Positions 29,891-39,539 of a stretch of 64,000 nucleotides of DNA are shown here, piece after piece. This stretch comes from Fereydounia khargensis (taxonomy: Eukaryota; Basidiomycota; Ustilaginomycetes; Urocystidales; Fereydouniaceae): NCBI GenBank assembly GCA_026413255.1, contig JAOCZO010000017.1, forward strand, positions 220,884 through 284,883. The letters are read 5' to 3'. Under the pieces are notes generated by a model, which did no database searches, was not told the origin of the DNA, and was given only the letters and a program-made list of their open reading frames with translations. Position 1 is the first letter of the stretch. Each line of letters starts with the position of its first letter. A program made the position numbers and the translations under genes.

Positions 29891-31035
29891 TCTTGCTTGA
29901 ACAGTCGAAAGAGAGTGCGGCTGAGTTGAGTAGCTATGATGGAAAGGAGGAATAGGGGAGAATAGAAAGGACAGGGGCTGTGTTGGGTCGTCAAATGGAT
30001 GGCTCTCATGGACGTTCTTATATGCATCATTCAGCTCTCTTGACTCTGCGAAGGACTCACCAGAGAAGACGTGCAAGCAGAGCATTCAACAGTCTAGCCC
30101 CAGCGGAGTAAGGTACCATGACCAACTTTTGGGCCGCGCCTGCTTCGCTGCGCAAGGCTGCCGCGGGCTCTGCACGTCCATGTGCAGTCGTCCCCTCCTT
30201 CGCGTTTGTGTCGATTATTGTGCGTCTTCCACATCTGGTAGTGGGAACAAATCTCGGTCAGTTGATATCAGTTTGGACTTGAGGGCGCTGAAAGATATTG
30301 ATGCGAGTTGGCGGGGCTATGAAAGCGGGCCATGCGCCAAGACACACGGTACCGCTCCCGTGGGTGCCGTGCAGGTACGCTGCGCGAATAAGAGAGTGAG
30401 AGAGGATATTCCATCGACGCGTCCCCTTGTGCACACAAAGCAACTCTTGTGGGAGAGAGCGGAGCTGGGCCTTCTGCACGGCCACAGTAACTGGACGGGC
30501 TTGTTGCAGGAGACAATGTCAGAAATCGTTCGATTGGTCCATTCTGGTCGTCCCGTTGAGGGAGAACTCTCCCTGACACGGCAATGGCCCTTGCCTGTCT
30601 TGCCCTTGCACAGCCAATTCGAAACTGAACGCAGCCACGCAGCACCCGACCGACAACAGCTCGCCTCCACTTTTGTGCCGCTGCTAAGAGGCCTGCCCGG
30701 AGCTTTACCGAGCTAGAGTCGAGCAGCGCAGCAAGGGACCCCCATGCGAAAGCAATCCGGTGACTAGACTCGGACGACGGCTCGGAAGGTCAGGTGGCGT
30801 CCGGGTCCGGAAGCGGATCCTGGCTCCAGAGAGCGCAGATCAGGCTCGATTTGGAGTCCATCTGCTCGAATGTTCTTCTTTTCACATCGATCGCTCGAGA
30901 CCCTAATGAGGTTCAAGTTGCAACGTTTGAAGCTAGGAATTAATGAGAGGCTGAGAGGATGATAGTCTTGGACATTCCATGCCGAATCCGCCGAGCCTTT
31001 CTCATGTAGTTTGTCATTCTCGTGCATGTACAATC
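29891..31035. other. Intergenic region at left border of array C
   Basis: No supportable gene; a 195-codon frame at 30129-30716 has no start context, signal or domain. It holds the promoter of the GPI-protein gene (TATA-like TTATATGC near 30016) and, near 30770-30815, CGG/CCG-rich boxes in front of the first family C locus. Confidence 0.55.
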
Positions 31036-31663
31036 ATGAAGCTCCTGCTCCCCTTCTTTTTCATGATATTGGTTGCGGCGAAATCAGTTGAATCACAGCC
31101 ATTTCAACTCACGAAGGACAGATCATTTGCTTCCATGTTACCGGCGACATACGAGATGGTTCAAAGGCGCTTTCCAGGATATTTCAACCGATCAATCAAG
31201 GAAGAATCGCTCAGCACCATGGAGCGTTGGCTGTACTCACGCCTCCGGGACTCTTACGCTTGGAGTCGTGAAGCGGACCAAGACGACTTGAACTTGACAG
31301 CGAGCCAGCGATACATTGATGCTGAAGCTGTTGCTGAACTGCTAGATTGGACAAGAAATCGGGAAGATGCCGAGCATTTCGTCAATTCTACGGAACAGAA
31401 GTTGTCCTCTTTTCCACCACCATCTGTACGTGTTGGTCCGAAAACACCTGTTGGAAGATCCAAGACGAAACTACAACGTGGAATCTGCTCGAGCTGAGCT
31501 GAAAGAGTTGTGGAGTGCTTACGCCAACATGACAGCATTGGAGATGATTTACAGAATCTTTCGTATGGTGCAGGGCATCGAGCCCGATAGAGATTTCCCT
31601 CCTCAGCTGCGAGGCGAGCACCCTCCTCACGACCATCGCGATCGCGTCGGCTCTTCGCACTAG
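31036..31663 (+). pseudogene. Family C copy 1, secreted effector-like, frameshifted
   Basis: The ATG at 31036 begins a signal peptide (MKLLLPFFFMILVAA) and an ordinary family C N-terminal half with RWLYSRLRDSYAWS and SQRYIDAEA blocks, very like copy 2. At the four-T run 31410-31413 the frame carries one extra base relative to its siblings, and the first frame ends at 31497. The family's C-terminal half (HHHLYVLV, YANMTALEMIYRIF) continues in the next frame to 31663. Either a true one-base insertion that inactivated the gene or a homopolymer sequencing error. A GT at 31427 does not make a working intron. Confidence 0.75.
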
Positions 31664-32174
31664 CTGAAGTATTCAATTGCCTATGCTGTAATATAAGCCA
31701 GAATGACATTCGCCATGGCCCCAACATATTGTGAGCATGTACAGTGCAGTACAGTACAGCACAGTACTGTGAATCTGAAGCATTAAACACTTAGACAGAC
31801 ACGCCCCCCATCTACAGTATTGTACTGTACTGTATGTATTGTGATTCGCAATCACCTTCCCATCATGACCTGAACGCGTGGCGCTCCGAGAGCAACGTCC
31901 GAGCCCAAACTATGAACCTGCTCGTCCGAGCCCAAGCTATGAACCTAGCTCAGCTCGGCCCTATAGATAATTTACGGCCGCATTGGGTCTTCTTTCGGCA
32001 CCTCGTTCAAGCTGCCGAAGCTAGCGTGAAGCCACAATGACGAGCCGAGCACCTCGAGTCCATGAGAGGCCACAAGATCAGGGACGCGGCTGTACGAGTT
32101 AAAAGACAACTTTTTCGCTGTCTACAACCTTCAATCAACCATCAATAAGTCTTTCCTGTCAAGTCTACGAGGCC
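31664..32174. other. Intergenic promoter region of family C copy 2
   Basis: Contains two TACTGTA-type clusters (31741-31770 and 31813-31836) and a duplicated promoter box: TCCGAGCCCAA followed by CTATGAACCT occurs at 31898 and again 27 bases later at 31925. No gene seen. Confidence 0.65.
31885..31946. promoter_or_regulatory. Duplicated TCCGAGCC promoter box (family C copy 2)
   Basis: Two 22-bp copies of TCCGAGCCCAA plus CTATGAACCT, 27 bases apart (31898 and 31925), with a third partial TCCGAG at 31885. They lie about 230-290 bases before the start at 32175. Confidence 0.5.
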
Positions 32175-32774
32175 ATGAAGCTCTTCGTGTATTCAATTTT
32201 GGCCCTCGTGATGGCTTACACATGCGTCGCTATCGCTCCGTCGTTTCCGGAAGGTGTTCTCAGCGGGGCTGCTGACCGCGTCCAACACGGAATTTCAGGG
32301 GAAAGCAGCAAATCGATTAGTAAATCATCCCTTGTTTACATGCAAACATGGCTAAGGGAGCAACTCATAGACTCCTACGCCTGGAGCAAAGAAGTAGAGA
32401 GCAATGCAAGGAAAGATGGCGGAAGTGAACTCAACTGGACTCCGAGTCAACGATTTGCCGATGCTGAGGCGTTTGTTGCCTCGATTGGCAGGATAGTACA
32501 TCGATTGGATGCCTTTGCTGCGATTTCCCAGGTGAAACGGAAGCTGTCCTTTTTCCATAATGACCTGTACAGAGCGATCCGACAGCTCGACCTTGATAAA
32601 GAGGGACCCGACTACAGGTTTCCGTCCTCTCATGATCAAGCAAAGCGTCTGCGGGACGTTTACGCAAACATGGCCTACATGGAGCATGCGTACCAGCTCT
32701 TCCTTGTGAAAAATGGATTAAGCCCAAGAAAGTCACCTCCGACCCTGACAATGGCCAATCCACGGCGTAAGTAG
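32175..32774 (+). CDS. Secreted effector-like protein, family C copy 2
   Basis: 199 aa, single exon. Signal peptide MKLFVYSILALVMAYTCVA. Family blocks: TWLREQLIDSYAWSKE near 58-72, TPSQRFADAEAF near 92-103, KLSFFHNDLYRAI near 123-135 and VYANMAYMEHAYQLFL near 163-178, ending in SPPTL plus a few residues. No cysteine after the signal. Copies 1 and 2 form a subgroup lacking the SYxHKQLYD block of copies 6-9. Function unknown; secretion predicted. Confidence 0.83.
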   Translation: MKLFVYSILALVMAYTCVAIAPSFPEGVLSGAADRVQHGISGESSKSISKSSLVYMQTWLREQLIDSYAWSKEVESNARKDGGSELNWTPSQRFADAEAFVASIGRIVHRLDAFAAISQVKRKLSFFHNDLYRAIRQLDLDKEGPDYRFPSSHDQAKRLRDVYANMAYMEHAYQLFLVKNGLSPRKSPPTLTMANPRRK

Positions 32775-33655
32775 CGACAAATTGCACCTGCTTCTGAGCC
32801 ACGTGGATTAACGTATAGTAAGTGGCTGCTTCATAGTGCATGGTCGATACAGAATGTTGGATAGGCCTAGCTGACTGATACTCGGCCGCTGCCTTTGTGA
32901 GGGCTTAGGGCTCGGGGATGGAAGAGGACACCACAGTGAATCTTCTGCACGGACCGGATGATTCTAATCAGCCTCTCACAGGGACAATGAGCATTCAGGA
33001 CGTTATTGAAGCTACAGTAAGAGAAACGAAATAGCTGCAGAGAGGACATACTGTACAGTAATGGATCTCCCCAACTGCAGCAACTGCTTCCGAATCGTAT
33101 CGTTTTAGTTTGCCACCTTCCAGTCTGGTTTTCAAAACGTCGTCCGAGTCTAGTATGAGCCACTAAAGCGGCTCAGCTCCGGCTCGGCTGTGATCCAGTG
33201 AGTGCATTCTTTTGTCCGCCTAGCAGCCACTCGGAGCAGCACAAAAGGTCCAGCTTAAACGACAGAGCACCCAAGTGCACTTCGATGCAAATGCAGCTCA
33301 ATGGAACGGTACAAGCCACTCAGCACATTGTTGAGAGAAGACCTTGTGATTGTCTTGTAGCTGGAGTGAGAGTCTTCTTACCGCTTGAAGGTTTCATCCT
33401 GGTGCTCGTGGCTTGAGGGATAGGACGGAGCTTGCCCACAATGCTAGGACTATGAGCCTGACGCAGAGCACATCGTCGGACGACAGGACTTTGAGTGCCC
33501 CAATCGATCTTTCCTTGCTAGCTCCTCATTTAAGGATCTCTGTCCTCATCTCTGCGTGCTCCTTTCACACACTCTACCTCGCCGCACCACGCTGCAATAA
33601 CTTCCCTACCGTAATTGGCTTGTTTCAAAGCTCAAAGTCGGAGAAAAGATCCCCA
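32775..33655. other. Intergenic region upstream of family C copy 3
   Basis: No supportable gene. Contains ACTGTACAGTA near 33051-33061 and a run of GAG(C/T)/CTCGG boxes around 33140-33190 like those before other array genes. Confidence 0.55.
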
Positions 33656-34176
33656 ATGAGACTTTACTCACGAAAAGCATTCATTGTGATGCTGGCCATC
33701 ACTTCCTCCTTTGGCGTCACTCATGCTCCTGATCCTGAGCCTTCTTTGATGGAGTTGCATTTCAATCAGTGGCATTCTTTTTTCGAAGGCCATATCCCTG
33801 AGCGAAGAAACTACATGGCTCTGAAGACTTGGCTTGAAGGACAACTGCAAGATTCGGCTGCCATAAGCTTGGCCCCGATCCAGCAGAGGTTTCTATGACA
33901 ACACGCGAGCGATATACCGATGCCAAACGAACAGTCAGGTACTTGAGTTCTCTCCACACTCAGGAAGAAGCCGTGCATCACCTCCCTTGGATACATACAA
34001 AACTTTCGTACGCCAACAAGCAGCTGCTTGACATCATCAATGGAAGGTCGACTAGAGGCATCACCATGAGTGATCTGAAGAGGGCTTATGCCAACATGCA
34101 AGCTTTCGAATACGCACTCAACGTGTTCCGACACTTTCACGGTCTCCAAACTCGTGCTCCACCCCCGAGTCTATAG
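33656..34176 (+). pseudogene. Family C copy 3, secreted effector-like, frameshifted
   Basis: The signal peptide from the ATG at 33656 (KAFIVMLAITSSFGVTHA) and the ALKTWLEGQLQDSAAIS block are intact. At the C run 33873-33876 one base is missing compared with copy 4, so the first frame stops at 33898. The rest of the family fold (RYTDAKRTVRYLSSL, KLSYANKQLLDII, YANMQAFEYALNVF, PPPSL) continues in the neighbouring frame to the stop at 34176. Everything else looks undamaged, so the break is recent or technical. Confidence 0.78.
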
Positions 34177-34636
34177 AATGACGGCCAGAGGAAAAGTAGG
34201 TACTATGAAAGCTGAAATTCCATTCAAGCTAGTGTGAAGTTGATCGCAATCGTCTGTGGCTGCAAACTTACTGCAGCTCAATCGGTCACACAATGGCCCG
34301 TTTGTGTGGCTTTTAGACTGGGGACCAATCAAGGTTTCAAAGGGATCCGGATCAAACCATATCACCTCGTGTGCAGCAGGGTTAGAGCGGAGCCCTGTTT
34401 CGGACGGTCTTCAGTCCGCAAACACAGTATCGCCTCGGTTGGCGCTTCCGTGAGACCAGAGAACGTCCCGTTCCCCTCCTGCCTTTCCGCTCTTGTTTCT
34501 CTCCCTCTCCTAGAATCCTCTTTTGAACTGTCTCCTATTCTTCCCGTTTTCCTTTTTCCTCTCTTTCCTTCCACGGCGCTCATCAAGCACTCACACTCTC
34601 TGTTCAACGTCGCCTGATTGCGAAAGCCAGGGCTGA
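34177..34636. other. Intergenic region between family C copies 3 and 4
   Basis: 460 nt. The second half is pyrimidine-rich (CTCTTTCCTT-type tracts near 34490-34570), as expected of a fungal promoter or leader. No gene seen. Confidence 0.5.
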
Positions 34637-35248
34637 ATGAAGCTTCTTCCGATACTCTTCGTCACAGTTGCCACTCTGTGCACCTTTCGCGTCGCACTTG
34701 CCCCCCCTCCATCTCCTTCCTTGTATGAGGACTACTTCACACAAGTGCACGCCGTGGCTTACAACAGTTTCCCTGGTCATCAACGATTTCCGGCCTTGAT
34801 ACGCTGGCTACACCAGAATTTGCAGGGCTCTCTTACTAGGAGCCTTCAAGCTGATCCAGCAGAGCTTGCCATGACTCTGAGACAGCGACATATGGATGCA
34901 AGGCAAACGGTCAGGTTTCTCGAATCGCTGGACCAAAACGTTGCTCTCCTAAACTATGACTGGGCACACGGCAAGCTCTATTACGCTCGTAAGCAGCTGC
35001 TTGACATGCTCGTCGGGTGGATGGATGGTCATAATACGGTTCATGACGTGAGACGAGCTTACGCTACCATGCAGGCGCTGGAACATACACAGGCGTCACA
35101 GCTTCATTCCCCACGGTACGCCCCCGTCCCTGTAGAGGCATCTTCAATGATGAATGAGGTGTTTTTGTACCTAAACGAGCTGCAGGACAATCCGTTGTCC
35201 TACGACGAAAGAGGCTTTAAGATACTGTATGTGCGAAGATACTTTTAG
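34637..35248 (+). CDS. Secreted effector-like protein, family C copy 4, with out-of-frame C-terminus
   Basis: 203 aa. Signal peptide from 34637 (MKLLPILFVTVATLCTFRVA). Family blocks: IRWLHQNLQGSLTRSLQADPAE, QRHMDARQTVRFLESL, KLYYARKQLLDMLVGWMDG and AYATMQALEHT. After EHT the sequence leaves the family pattern for about 50 unrelated residues. The +1 frame at 35095-35135 ends in PPSL and a stop, which is how the siblings end. A small deletion of a length not divisible by three near 35085-35100 therefore replaced the normal C-terminus. The product may still be made and secreted, with a novel tail. Confidence 0.7.
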   Translation: MKLLPILFVTVATLCTFRVALAPPPSPSLYEDYFTQVHAVAYNSFPGHQRFPALIRWLHQNLQGSLTRSLQADPAELAMTLRQRHMDARQTVRFLESLDQNVALLNYDWAHGKLYYARKQLLDMLVGWMDGHNTVHDVRRAYATMQALEHTQASQLHSPRYAPVPVEASSMMNEVFLYLNELQDNPLSYDERGFKILYVRRYF

Positions 35249-35516
35249 TCGTGGAGCAGCGCTCGGGTGGCTTGGGGCGGCGACAGCAGAGTTCTCCTGT
35301 GCTCGGGTCGGATCGAACTACAGTATACATTATCTCCAAAGCTTTCACTGCATCACAGGAGGCAAGCGTAACATTCAGATCGTGTTTTATAGAATGGTCG
35401 TACGGAAAACATATAAAGGAGAGGTGATTGCGGTTGCTACTTTCAAGACCCCAACAAATCAATTGTGTATCGTCTTACCGAAGACTCTTCTCCCAACATC
35501 AGTCGCTGAAAAAAAC

Positions 35517-36039
35517 ATGTTGCTCTTGTCCAAGAAGACATTAAGAGTGATTTCTGTCATGTGGCTGCTCCGCATCAGCCTCATTCCTCTCGTGTTTGGT
35601 CAAGACTTTGTTTTCGGAGGAGTTTTCTGTCAAGTCTATCGAAACCATCGAAGGGATTTTCCTGGACGAGGCAGGTTTGCACAGATGTTGGAATGGTTGC
35701 AAGACAAATTGCCAATACGGTCTCTGAAAGACCTAATACTAGGCGCAATCAGGCTGCACTAGTGCCGAACGAGAGATATTCTGCCGCTTTCGACTGGTGA
35801 CGGGACTTGATTCCGTCCAAACACAGCAAGACGCGCTGCAAAAGCTTGGTCAGATGGAGACTCAAATATCATCCGCCCAAAGGAAGCTTGCCGAACTGAT
35901 AGTTGACTGGGACATCCGTCGAGGAGCATTTCGGAATTTGAAGGAGACTTATGCCATCATGCAGGCACTGAAACACACCTACAATTCTTTCGCCGAATAT
36001 CACGGACTGCCGCGCCGCCCTCAGCCTCCGCAGTTGTAA
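35517..36039 (+). pseudogene. Family C copy 5, multiply frameshifted
   Basis: A plausible start at 35517 leads to a hydrophobic N-terminus and the LEWLQDKL block. At 35709-35712 one base appears missing and coding moves to a second frame (SERPN, NERYSAAFD) that stops at 35800. A further shift at about 35793-35798 moves it to a third frame, which carries the family C-terminus (QRKLAELIVDW, YAIMQALKHTYNSF, RPQPPQL) to the stop at 36039. Two independent shifts make this a true pseudogene rather than a sequencing slip. Confidence 0.8.
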
Positions 36040-36365
36040 TGAGATCCGCCAATTCTACTTTGATAGGCCGCTGTGAACTTGGCAAGCCACAAGATGTGCA
36101 TGCCGTATCGATTGGTCACGAGGGTTGCTAAATTTTGCACAAAGGGGGCCCTCCGGAGACGGCTCGGTCGGGACCCAATTTTAGTCACTTTATGGTGCGA
36201 ATGGCTACAGGAATGCCTTGAGACGCACAGCTACCGTACTGTACATAAAAAAAAAACCGTAAAAGACCGCCATAAAATGAAGAAAGCAAGACCGCCACCT
36301 TGTCGTTTCGTTTCCTTCGACTCAAACCTTCTCGGAGCAGCCTCCTTGCAAAGCAAATCAAAATC
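36040..36365. other. Intergenic region upstream of family C copy 6
   Basis: 326 nt without a gene. Holds GTACTGTAC at about 36235-36243 next to a ten-A run and an ACGGCTCGGTCGG box near 36158. Confidence 0.5.
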
Positions 36366-36953
36366 ATGAAGCTGCCCGCCCCAGCTTCAATGATGATAAT
36401 GGCCACCTTGTCTATCATAGCCTGCCTTGCGCCTCGATTGATGGCCGCGACAAAACCGATAGTGGATTTTCCATTTGAAAAGTACTTCAATGACGAACAT
36501 TTGAGATTCAGAGGCTACTTAAATCCTAAATCGATCCACAATCCTCAAATCTATGAGCTGCGTGGCTGGCTAGCCTTTTTCCTGGCGGGATCGACCGCTC
36601 GCATCGATCCCGATTTGAAAGAGCTTGGAATGTCTCCAGGCCAAAGATATCACTACCTCAGGAAACTCGCGGTCTATCTGGAGAGGGTGAAAAATCAGCA
36701 GCAAGCCAAGCAGATCACTGACTGGATAGAATCGAGATTATCCTACGCTCATCAGCAACTCTACGACATTCTCGGAGACTACCTTGCAGGAAAGGATTAC
36801 GACGCCATGGACTTTGCTATGTCGTATGGCAATATGCAAGGTCTAGAACGTACCCTCAAGCGGTTTTTAGAGCTATACGAGATTGGTGATCGCCCAAGTC
36901 CCCCGGTTCTATCTCCCTGGGGTCTCGGGAGGGAAAAATTTGGAGGAGAATGA
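36366..36953 (+). CDS. Secreted effector-like protein, family C copy 6
   Basis: 195 aa from the ATG at 36366, the start that begins the signal peptide (PAPASMMIMATLSIIACLAP). Family blocks: YELRGWLAFFLAGSTARIDPD near 60-80, SPGQRYHYLRKLAVYLE near 88-104, SRLSYAHQQLYDILGDYLAG near 122-141 and SYGNMQGLERTLKRFLELY near 149-167, ending PSPPVLSP plus a short Gly-rich tail. No mature cysteine. Function unknown. Confidence 0.83.
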   Translation: MKLPAPASMMIMATLSIIACLAPRLMAATKPIVDFPFEKYFNDEHLRFRGYLNPKSIHNPQIYELRGWLAFFLAGSTARIDPDLKELGMSPGQRYHYLRKLAVYLERVKNQQQAKQITDWIESRLSYAHQQLYDILGDYLAGKDYDAMDFAMSYGNMQGLERTLKRFLELYEIGDRPSPPVLSPWGLGREKFGGE

Positions 36954-37682
36954 GGCATGGTGCCAATCTACGGTTCGAGAAAAAATGAAGAATTGAACGA
37001 GTGTGAGCTACCCCAAGAGTACGCAAACTTCATGGAAGGGTGATTCATCCGGAGCACCGGCGGTTTCGATTGGCTGAGAACTCTCAAAGATTTTGAAGAA
37101 AGCTGAGTCCACCTCGGAGCTCAGCACCCACCTACTTCGAATGAAGCAAACCACAATTGTAATTCAATAAAGAAATCTGAGAACTCTTTCGGAATAAACG
37201 GCCGATCGACTGTCACGACTTTGATGGCATGCCGAAGAATGATACTGGAAAACCGTACTGTATGTACTGTACTGTTGTTCGCTTCGGTGTCATGATTGGA
37301 GTGCAGGAAAGCACCTAATTTTAAAGGACAGTGTTTCCGGTCGCAAGCTGAAATCATCATCTGACAATGTCGCTAATGAGTGAGGCGGCACTGCTTCCGG
37401 ATCGAGGCTTATCCAAAGTCCGGGACTACAGTAGTTGAACGCGCCGGCGAGTATGGACATGATCCCTAATCGATCAAGAGGCCCAGGAGAGCAGATAAAG
37501 TACTGCACTGCTCACACAATAGAGTTGCTGATCCGTGACATCTCCCAGTCGTATTCCTACTTGAAGAAGGAGCTCGATAAATACACGACTCGGTACCATC
37601 CACGTTGAGGCTGATACGTAGAGTAGTACCCCACCCTCCTGGGTCCCCCAGGTTTTGCTCGGCCCTTACTCCACACTCACGT
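36954..37682. other. Intergenic region upstream of family C copy 7
   Basis: About 730 nt without a gene. Contains a TACTGTATGTACTGTACTGT cluster at 37254-37275, a CTCGGAGCTC box near 37112 and an ATAAATACA TATA-like element at 37577-37585, 98 bases before the next start. Confidence 0.6.
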
Positions 37683-38225
37683 ATGCGCACAATATTGAAG
37701 TGGCAAGTTCCTTGTACTTTCCTGATCGGTGTAGTTGCCTGTTGCACAGCTGTCGTAGCTCCACAGTCAATTGCTCTTGGGAGTGTTTTCCAACACCATC
37801 ACTCGTTCTACACGACTACCTTTACTCCGAGTCAGCTCCAGGCTAATGGGGCTCTTGAGTTGAAGAACTGGCTGGGAAGGAAGCTGCACAACACGATTGC
37901 AATCAGTCAATTTGCCGACAGGCAAGAGCTTGCGAAGACTCCAGCAGACAGATTTTGGGACCTATTAGCGCTTGCAATCAGTCTAGACTCAATGGGACAC
38001 AGGACACTTGCTGCAATCGGGGCGCCAGTCGTCAAGGATTCTCTATCATACACTCGCAAGCAGCTCTACGACCTGTTGGATGACTGGCTTTCAGGGCGAC
38101 CTGTCGATGGTGGGGAGCTGGCTTTTGCTTATGGAAATTTTCAAGCACTGGAGCAAACGTACATCACTTACCTTCAAAATATTGGCATTTCGGTTCGCCA
38201 AACCCCTCCCGTACTCAATTTTTAG
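37683..38225 (+). CDS. Secreted effector-like protein, family C copy 7
   Basis: 180 aa from the ATG at 37683; upstream codons in frame lack an ATG. Signal segment VPCTFLIGVVACCTAVVA. Core blocks: LKNWLGRKLHNTIAISQFADR, TPADRFWDLLALAISLDSMG, DSLSYTRKQLYDLLDDWLSG and AYGNFQALEQTYITYLQNIG, ending TPPVLNF. With copies 8 and 9 it forms the SYxxKQLYD subgroup. No cysteine in the mature part. Confidence 0.83.
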   Translation: MRTILKWQVPCTFLIGVVACCTAVVAPQSIALGSVFQHHHSFYTTTFTPSQLQANGALELKNWLGRKLHNTIAISQFADRQELAKTPADRFWDLLALAISLDSMGHRTLAAIGAPVVKDSLSYTRKQLYDLLDDWLSGRPVDGGELAFAYGNFQALEQTYITYLQNIGISVRQTPPVLNF

Positions 38226-38655
38226 CAAGGTGGCTAAACTCGTTCGGTGGATGACTTGTTTGGACGCTCGTACCTCGGAAGAGCAGGCTCATCGACTGGG
38301 CTGAGTCTTTCTTCTTAGCTCTATGTCGGAGAAGCAGGCTTATCGATTGGCTGACGCCGATGTTGTAAGATCGTGAAAGCCACCCGCATTTCCTCTATCA
38401 AGGCTCGGAACACTTCTGATACTGACGAATTCGCAGGAAAGTCTCAGCTGGCCACAGAGAAGTTTGGACACAAAGGATAAGCTGACAACGAGAGTCCGGA
38501 CTTTCGTCGCCCGGAGGAGATTGAGGAGGAAAGCGGGGTATAAGAACAGCCGATGAAGACCAAGGATACTGTATTGGGTCTAGTCAGAAATTCAGCCCTG
38601 CAGTACTCTGATTTGATTCTCCCGTGCCTCTGCTACAGCTCAGCCCCAGGAAGCG
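38226..38655. other. Intergenic region with repeated AGCAGGCT(C/T)ATCGA box
   Basis: 430 nt between copies 7 and 8. The sequence GAGCAGGCTCATCGACTGGCTGA-like occurs at about 38280 and again, as GAAGCAGGCTTATCGATTGGCTGA, at about 38331. A TATAAG at 38539-38544 is a likely TATA box for copy 8. Confidence 0.55.
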
Positions 38656-39204
38656 ATGAAACTTCGGCTCTACGTCTCGTACACTCTGATCATCTGCTGC
38701 CCAAGCATCCTGGCTGCACTCTTGCCGGCTCTCCCCGGAACGGAGGGAGGCCTTGGAAAAGCTTTCAGAGATCGTCTTCATTACTCGACTTTGAACTTTG
38801 ATCCAGTTCGCCTGAAGCAAGAAGAAGTTCTCAACCTATACGTCTGGCTGGGCAATGAACTGATGAATTCCATTGCATGGAGCCCTGCCGCCAGCAGACA
38901 AGAGTTTGAAAAAGCTCCCAGGGAAAGGTCTCAGGACTTGATTGAAATTGCAGTCTATCTAAACTCGCTAAGATCCGCCTTCCTAGCTCGGTCTGGGGCT
39001 CCTTTCATGAAGAATACCTTATCTTACACCCACAAGCAGCTCTACGATATGCTGCACAATTGGCTTGATGGCAAGCCTGTTAATAAGGATGACCTTGAAT
39101 GGGCGTACGGCAACTTGCAAGCTATCGAACACACTTATCATGTGTACCTTCAGAATCTGGGACTGCAGTATCGGCTCGTGCCTCCTATGCTCACTTTCTC
39201 TTAG
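38656..39204 (+). CDS. Secreted effector-like protein, family C copy 8
   Basis: 182 aa. Signal peptide LRLYVSYTLIICCPSILA. Blocks: YVWLGNELMNSIAWSPAASR, APRERSQDLIEIAVYLNSL, NTLSYTHKQLYDMLHNWLDG near 120-139 and AYGNLQAIEHTYHVYLQNLG, ending VPPMLTFS. Closest by eye to copy 7. No mature cysteine. Function unknown. Confidence 0.84.
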   Translation: MKLRLYVSYTLIICCPSILAALLPALPGTEGGLGKAFRDRLHYSTLNFDPVRLKQEEVLNLYVWLGNELMNSIAWSPAASRQEFEKAPRERSQDLIEIAVYLNSLRSAFLARSGAPFMKNTLSYTHKQLYDMLHNWLDGKPVNKDDLEWAYGNLQAIEHTYHVYLQNLGLQYRLVPPMLTFS

Positions 39205-39539
39205 GATTCATCGGTCGGATCCAATCCCCAGTATGGACCTGGCGATGATGGTGTCACGCAAGTCACATGCTAGCTAATCGGGCTGATGTGAGTCTCGGCT
39301 CGGAGCACGAGATTTACTATAGCACAATTTACTTTGAGGTTAAATCGGGGCCTCGGAACGAGAGATGGCTCGACGGCATTTTGAAGATACTGTCGTGTAT
39401 CGTAGACTCAAATGAAAACACAAAAAATATACACTTGTTGAAGACCACCATCTCCCTCGTTATCAAACCAAATCCTATCGCTACCTTGTGTGTTATTTTT
39501 TCCCCTTTTCTTTACCCATTTCCCGAAAACGTTCTACCA
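39205..39539. other. Intergenic region upstream of family C copy 9
   Basis: 335 nt, no separate gene; the in-frame open stretch before 39540 lacks family similarity. A CTCGGCTCGGAGC box lies at 39294-39306. Confidence 0.5.

Noticed and set aside
30129-30716. 195-codon frame left of array C
   Set aside because: No signal peptide, no family similarity, and overlapping frames on the other strand are equally long.
31427-31500. Possible intron rescuing family C copy 1
   Set aside because: The GT near 31427 lacks a fitting acceptor and the family-like sequence continues directly after the T run, so a one-base shift explains the data better.
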